From the NCBI GenBank assembly GCA_000969725.1, contig JXSR01S010180.1: a stretch of DNA of 25,705 nucleotides; one strand, 5' to 3'. Under the pieces are notes generated by a model. It was not told the origin of the DNA. It ran no database searches and saw only the letters and a list, made by a program, of their open reading frames with translations. Within the stretch, counting starts at the first letter, position 1; each line of letters opens with the position of its first letter. The stretch comes from Ophiothrix spiculata (Eukaryota; Echinodermata; Ophiuroidea; Amphilepidida; Ophiotrichidae). Shown piece after piece: positions 21,166-25,705 of this stretch. The translations under genes were made by a program, and so were the position numbers.

Positions 21166-21635
21166 ATGGCCTCAAAGGAAGACAAATCAATGCCATCCAT
21201 TTACGGGTTAGGTTATCTGGTTATGACTTAGGTCTTTGGTTCGTTTTACTTGATGACTTGTGTAAACTCAATACAATTAACAGGTGTAGGCATGTCAAAC
21301 GACAAATTTAATGTCATAATACTTTGCCGCAAATTCAATTTACGGGTTATAGAATTACTCCCTATGCGCTGACTTCGATTGTTTTGGAAACTATTCATAC
21401 TTCTTCAATTTGTTTGATTTAAGTGCTCTGTTTTAATGGATCACCAAAAGCAAAGTGAGACTGAGACTATATAGAATGAACGAGATGTTTGTGGTTGTTT
21501 TAAATATTTGAATTAATATATTCATTATTAAGATTTATTTATTGACTTAATTCAGGGCATTCTTTTGCTTGAATACCAAAAGCAAAATAATGATGTAGAG
21601 ATTTTATTTTGTAAAGTAATGACATTTTTCCTAGC
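21166..21635. other. Non-coding stretch
   Basis: No gene, RNA or repeat was recognised. Confidence 0.5.
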
Positions 21636-21975
21636 CAGTGGCATGCGCAGCTAGGATTTTTGGAGTGGATGTACAACTTCAAGCTGTAGTTTCCCCCGAT
21701 TAAGATGAGACTGAATGAAAAAGGTACGCCCAAATTTTTTCGACGTTGCCTTTAAAACTTACAAGCAAAAAAAAACAAGAAAAAAGGTCTAGTAAACTAA
21801 CAAGCGCACGGGCAATATATAATAAAACAGAAAAACCTGCCACGCTTTTTACACCTGTTTTTACAACGATTTTTATTTTTTCTTCTCTCATCTTTTTATT
21901 TTCCAGATCCCTGAATGGGACTTTTTCCCCGACTGACACACCAAACTGGGGGATGTGCCCTCTACCTAATTAATT
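21636..21975. mobile_element. Possible relic of a hAT-like short element
   Basis: CAGTGGCATGCGCAGCTAGG at 21636, followed by ATTTTTGGAGTGG, resembles hAT-type terminal repeats that begin CAGTGGCGTAGC. On the opposite strand, near 21940-21970, the sequence reads TAGGTAGAGGGCACATCCCC, similar to the subterminal part of such ends. This would make a decayed element of about 340 bp. The second end lacks the CAGTG terminus and no target duplication was found. The overlapping reading frames at 21700-21973 on both strands show no domain and look like composition artefacts. Confidence 0.3.
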
Positions 21976-22269
21976 AACTTATGCTTAAGATGATACATAA
22001 GCCAATATTTATATCTTTATACTTTGTCTAAGAAACATTGTTAAACTTAAGAAAACCATCAGCAATTCGTTTAAACCTCCTTACACCATCATATTTATTG
22101 CTCTTAATAAATATCTGAACATTACCAACAATCTCAACCATATTAAGTCGAACATTTTATTACATCTGTTAGAATCTCGTCTCTATATTGAGTCTGGTAG
22201 CTGGTAGGTCTCGATTCTACATGGAGCCTGCCGATAGCAAATCCGGTAGTCTTATTTTATATCGATGAT
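21976..22269. other. AT-rich non-coding stretch
   Basis: Nothing recognised. The local doublet GGTAGCTGGTAGG occurs near 22195. The boundary with the following duplication is approximate. Confidence 0.4.
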
Positions 22270-23210
22270 CTGTTGAGCGCATCGCGGAAGCCCAACACTA
22301 GAAACAAGTCTCCTTGGAGCAGCGATTATTGCCTCAGCATATTTTGTAACTGAGATGAGTGTATTTGTCCTACCGTAGACCCTCAGAGGAGCGACAAATA
22401 ACCCCGGTCAAATGAAGAGAGCTTAACATTCATCATCTACGCAACCAATCTTGTGAAACCCATGTGCAGATTGCTTACAAGTATTCGTTATGATGCGGGG
22501 CAACTGGGGATCTATCATATTATTATTAAGCGTCAGATCTAAAGAGACGTTCATATTGTCTAAGTCATCATTTTTGTGATTTACAGGTTGATATGAAATA
22601 CATGCGACCCAGAAAAAGTATTGTTGGTTACGTCAAAATGTATGTCGGCGTAACGTGATTATGACATTATCAAATTATTATTGTAAAGGATCAAGCATTT
22701 GAAAAATGATTACAACTGTTTAGTCGTACTTTTAAGTTCCTACAATGAAAAGTAATGCTGTTTAAAAAACCCCAATAAGGATTAAAGATCACCATAGGTA
22801 AAGTTTTAAATTGCCATATTGATAATTAAGATCATTTATTTATTTAATTTAATGCATTCTCTAGATTGATCAGGTACAACCAAAAAAGCAAAATAAGGAT
22901 TTTTTTTTGCAGTTCAATATGAAATGCGAACACCAAAAACTCTAAAATGAGTGATCAGGAAACTAGGGCGTACTCAACCTAAATATTGGTTCATCCTTTA
23001 TGTAAGACATCATGAAATTAGTGTAGTGTGAAATCTGTGTCAATGCATTTTGATTTTGATTATTTTGCTTTAATTCCTTTGAAGCAGTCACCTTATGAAT
23101 ATCTTACATGAAGCTAAGACCCAAATATTGAGGAAAATCCAAGGTGTTTGTTCTTAATCCAATCAATGAATTAAGAGGGGCCAAAATTGTAACCTGTACT
23201 TTATACAATG
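22270..23210. repeat. ~1-kb tandem duplication, copy 1
   Basis: Begins with GAGCGCATCGCGGAAGC (about 22276). Strongly conserved blocks shared with copy 2 include CTCCTTGGAGCAGCGATTA, AACTGAGATGAGTGTATTTG, AGCGTCAGATCTAAAGAGAC, GTCGGCGTAACGTGATTATG, GAAAAGTAATGCTGTTT and AAAATGAGTGATCAGGAAA. It ends with TTGTAACCTGT.CTTTATAC near 23210. It contains about 143 bp (22978-23121) missing from copy 2, bounded by near-identical CC(T/A)AAATATTG words, as expected if copy 2 lost the segment by slippage. There is no long reading frame. The unit is non-coding or a decayed element, and its identity is unknown. Confidence 0.85.
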
Positions 23211-23299
23211 AGATCTGCTCTTTTACCGTCACATATTCCTAAAAATTTGTACACAATGCACAAGTTTAATTACACCTTTTCTAAGAAACTTAAGACAAT

Positions 23300-24135
23300 C
23301 ATGAGCGCACCGAGGAAGCAGAGGACTAGAAACTAATCTCCTTGGAGCAGCGATTACTGCCTCAGTATATTTTGTAACTGAGATGAGTGTATTTGTCCTA
23401 CGTAGACTCTCTGAGGAGCGACATATAACCCCAGTGAAATGAAGAAAGCTCCATGTTCATCATCTCCGCAACCAATTTTTAAGAAACTCAAGGTACATAT
23501 TGCCTTCAGGTACTTGTCATGATGTGGCGCAATATGGGATCTATCATATTAGCATTTAGCGTCAGATCTAAAGAGACGTTCATATTGTTAAAATCCGATT
23601 TACAGGTTAATATGATACAATTTGAATGGATGCGACCAAGGAAATCAATGTTGGTTATGTCACTTTTGTGTCGGCGTAACGTGATTATGACATTATTAAT
23701 TATATAGGATCGAACATTTTGAAAATAAATACAATTTTAGTTGTACTTATAAGTTCCTATGATGAAAAGTAATGCTGTTTTCAAAAACCAATAATGATTG
23801 CCACCATTTCTTAGATTAAAGATAACCACAGGAAAGCGTTAAATTGCCATACTGATAATTAAGATTATTTGTTAATTTAAGTTTGTGCATTCTTTGGATT
23901 AATAAAGTCCTACCAAAAAAAGCAAAATAAGGATTATTTTTGCAGCTATAGTTTTCAAAGAGAAAAAGTATGGTTCAACATGAAAAGCGAACACCAACAG
24001 TTCTAAAATGAGTGATCAGGAAATGAGGGCGTACTCAAGCCAAATATTGAGGAAAATCCAAAGTATGAGTTCTCGATCCAATCAATGAATTGATAGGACC
24101 TAAATTGTAACCTGTGCTTTATACAATGATACAAT
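23300..24135. repeat. ~1-kb tandem duplication, copy 2
   Basis: Begins GAGCGCACCGAGGAAGC at about 23304, some 1030 bp after copy 1, and runs collinearly with it to about 24130. It differs by scattered substitutions and small indels, plus the lack of the ~143-bp segment. A 62-codon frame at 23519-23707 is cut short in copy 1 by a stop, although the start and the stretch GSIIL..SVRSKETFIL are kept. At the DNA level the whole unit is equally conserved, so this is not evidence of coding. Confidence 0.85.
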
Positions 24136-24426
24136 GATATTATTATTATATATTATTAAACGGCATTTCTTACGCGTCTTATCCTAAAATAGACAAAAGC
24201 GCTATAACAATATTAAAAACTACAAATTTAAAATACAAAAATTATATACACAACAAACTTGATAAAACAAATGCAAGCATATAAAGTACTGAACACAAGA
24301 TTTTAAATGGCAAATAATCTGTTCACTGAAAACCACACAACAAATTATATTTAAAAAGGCATCTAAAAACCTAAAATGGCAAGCACATACAGTATTTTGC
24401 CGTCAGGAGGATAATTTGAAACAGCA
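24136..24426. other. AT-rich non-coding stretch
   Basis: Low-complexity TATTATTATATATTATT occurs at about 24137-24156, followed by A-rich DNA with nothing recognisable. Confidence 0.5.
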
Positions 24427-24510
24427 CGAAGCGTGGTGGGGCAGTGGATAAAATCTTAAGACTACTGAAAGTCATGACACTGGCTTCCAATTGATGAGCG
24501 AATCACGTTT
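24427..24510 (+). repeat. Degenerate tRNA-derived SINE head (tentative)
   Basis: TGGGGCAGTGGATAA near 24437 resembles a polymerase III A box. It is followed by AGACTACTGAAAGTC, which resembles the anticodon arm of tRNA-derived SINEs. About 35 bases on, GAGCGAATCACG resembles a decayed B box (GGTTCGAATCC). Order and spacing fit a tRNA-like head. It lies beside the 3' end of a LINE, but in the opposite orientation, and no SINE body or tail was identified. It could be a coincidental match in degraded sequence. Confidence 0.35.
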
Positions 24511-24647
24511 AAGGTACTAGTTAACATCTTCTGCTGCCTTAACCAAGCTGCTCCTGAGTATTTGAGCACCTGTATTTCTTTATATCAACCTGCTAGGGCA
24601 AGTCTACGTTCAGCATCCGATTCCACCAGGCTGACTGACCACAATAC

Positions 24648-25597
24648 CAAGATTTAAGATTCTTTATTTCCATATAAAAACAATACATCAAAACAGCAAA
24701 CAAAATAAAAAACATATGGAGGAGAGGGCTAGAAGGCCAATAAGGCCTGATAAATTGCCAACCCCTTAATACAAAAGTATTATATAAACACACACAAAAA
24801 TATCATAAAAAAATAGGAATAGCCTAGAAGGAATACAACAAAGACACAACAACGATGAGCTCAAAGGACGCGGGGAAAAGTGAGATCACTCATAGAATTG
24901 TAATAGATGACGTTTGATATTAATTCTAAAATGTTTGACGGATTTAGAATCTTTTATTGTTTTTGGTAAAGAGTTCCATAATATAGGACCGTTTGTTCTT
25001 ATGCATTGATCACAAAAGGTCTTCTTATTATTTGTTAATTGTAAATCGTTGGTGTGTCTTGTTCCATACTTATGAATATCAGAACGCTTTATGAAATGGT
25101 CATAAAATGAATTTGGCAAATCCTTGATACTAAATCTGTACATGAAAACACCCAGTTCAACCGTATACATGTCGTTGACATTGAGGAGATTTGATTTGAG
25201 GAACAAAGGTGCAGTATGACATCTATAATGTGAGTTGGTGATTGTTCTTATCGCCCATTTTTGAAGTTTTATTATTTTGTCAAGGTAACTTTTACATGTT
25301 CTATCCCAAATTATTATTCCATATTTTAGATACGGAAGAATAAGAGTACAATACAGGGTTCGTAAAATAATATACGGAATAAAATGCTTAAGTTTGTTGA
25401 TGACACCAATATTTCTTGAAATCGTCTTGGATACACAATTTATGTGATTTTTCAATGACAAATTTTCATCTATAATAATTCCCCAGAACTTGGTATTTGT
25501 AACTTTGTCGAGCAGCGTGTTGTCCAATGTGATATTTAAGTTGTTTTTAACGCGCAAAAACCAAATGTTGGGTCCATATGGACCCACCTTGACCACT
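24648..25597 (-). mobile_element. 5'-truncated non-LTR retrotransposon (Jockey/CR1/L2-like LINE)
   Basis: A minus-strand insertion consisting of the last 236 codons of the reverse-transcriptase ORF and a 3' untranslated region of about 240 bp. On the minus strand the 3' end reads GGAAATAAAGAATC, containing an AATAAA-type signal, then a short AATCTTA-like tail ending near 24648. Simple short-unit tails rather than poly-A are typical of CR1/L2-type elements. The catalytic fingers/palm region with the YADD motif is missing, as expected from the 5' truncation common in LINE insertion. An in-frame stop (25597-25599) precedes the preserved part. No target duplication was identified. Confidence 0.85.
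24886..25596 (-). pseudogene. LINE reverse transcriptase, C-terminal fragment
   Basis: An uninterrupted frame of 236 codons with no internal stop. It opens at GTG immediately after an in-frame stop, so the start is only the edge of the fragment and not a true initiation site; LINE-like similarity begins around residue 10-15. Family hallmarks of the reverse transcriptase thumb and C-terminal region are visible: KFWGIIIDENLSLKNHI (residues 36-52; an L is usual where W38 stands), LYCTLILPYLKYGIIIW (81-97), KIIKLQKWAIRTIT (107-120), the KYGTRH motif (176-181), GPILWNSLPKTIK (203-215) and FRINIKRHLL (223-232). The endonuclease and catalytic reverse-transcriptase motifs are absent, so it is non-functional. 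Because the preserved part is intact, the insertion is probably fairly young. Jockey, CR1 and L2 clades cannot be separated by eye. Confidence 0.88.
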
Positions 25598-25641
25598 TAA
25601 GTGTTAACAAGCGACTTGGCATTTTCAGTCATGGGGAGAGA

Positions 25642-25705
25642 CAGTGGCGTAGCCACCATAGGGCAAGTGGGAGCAGACTGCCCCCTCCCCCTGACACAAA
25701 ATTTG
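25642..25705 (+). mobile_element. Left terminus of a hAT-like DNA transposon, cut by window end
   Basis: CAGTGGCGTAGCCACC at 25642 followed by a C/G-rich subterminal zone (CTGCCCCCTCCCCCTGAC) is the familiar appearance of hAT-type ends in animal genomes. If it is a true end, the 8 bases before it (25634-25641, GGGAGAGA) should recur after the far end, which is outside the window. Neither the right end nor a transposase is visible. It may be a MITE or a full element. Confidence 0.5.

Noticed and set aside
21700..21973. Overlapping frames of 79 and 75 codons on both strands
   Set aside because: They are low-complexity, lysine/serine/phenylalanine-rich translations of A- and T-rich DNA, within a probable hAT relic.

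Overview
This is a strongly AT-rich stretch of eukaryotic, almost certainly invertebrate, nuclear DNA. It looks gene-poor. I see no multi-exon gene, no ribosomal RNA and no bacterial-style operon. What it does contain is transposable elements, tandem repeats and their relics. The only sequence with recognisable protein homology is the C-terminal end of a non-LTR (LINE, Jockey/CR1/L2-like) reverse transcriptase near the right edge. That protein style, together with a TTAA-type DNA transposon, hAT-like ends and tRNA-derived pieces, fits a marine invertebrate such as a bivalve mollusc. A cnidarian or another invertebrate is possible, and the species cannot be fixed from this window.

Layout, left to right. 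1-7.9 kb is mostly featureless AT-rich DNA. It holds a two-copy 274-bp tandem repeat (747-1280), a small dispersed repeat (three copies between 1636 and 2640), a GC-rich hairpin and a minus-strand tRNA-like sequence whose A-box segment is duplicated (6735-6843). From 7.9 to 12.9 kb lies a tandem array of about 700-bp monomers of two alternating types (A-B-A-B-A), so the higher-order period is about 1.4 kb. Each monomer carries a GT-rich tract, and two of these tracts contain canonical G-quadruplex motifs. The fourth monomer is split by a 1.68-kb terminal-inverted-repeat element (10557-12237). Removing that element restores the array spacing, and a sister monomer supplies the empty site.

Directly after the array, 12940-15510 is a near-symmetrical giant inverted repeat (foldback-like). 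Its arms are about 1.2 kb and each is built from three ~350-bp subrepeats around a loop of about 0.2 kb. A transcript across it would fold into a long hairpin. After 1.8 kb of plain sequence comes a 1511-bp non-autonomous DNA transposon (17339-18849) with 18-bp perfect terminal inverted repeats and a TTAA target duplication (Kolobok/piggyBac type), carrying an RFX X-box-like palindrome. An unrecognised 126-codon ORF lies at 20785-21165. A ~1-kb tandem duplication of non-coding sequence occupies 22270-24135. The right end holds a degenerate tRNA-derived SINE-like head, the 5'-truncated LINE on the minus strand, and the left terminus of a hAT-like element that runs off the window.

No genes working together can be inferred. 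The story here is nested repeat evolution, and the array plus adjacent foldback are the most notable structures.
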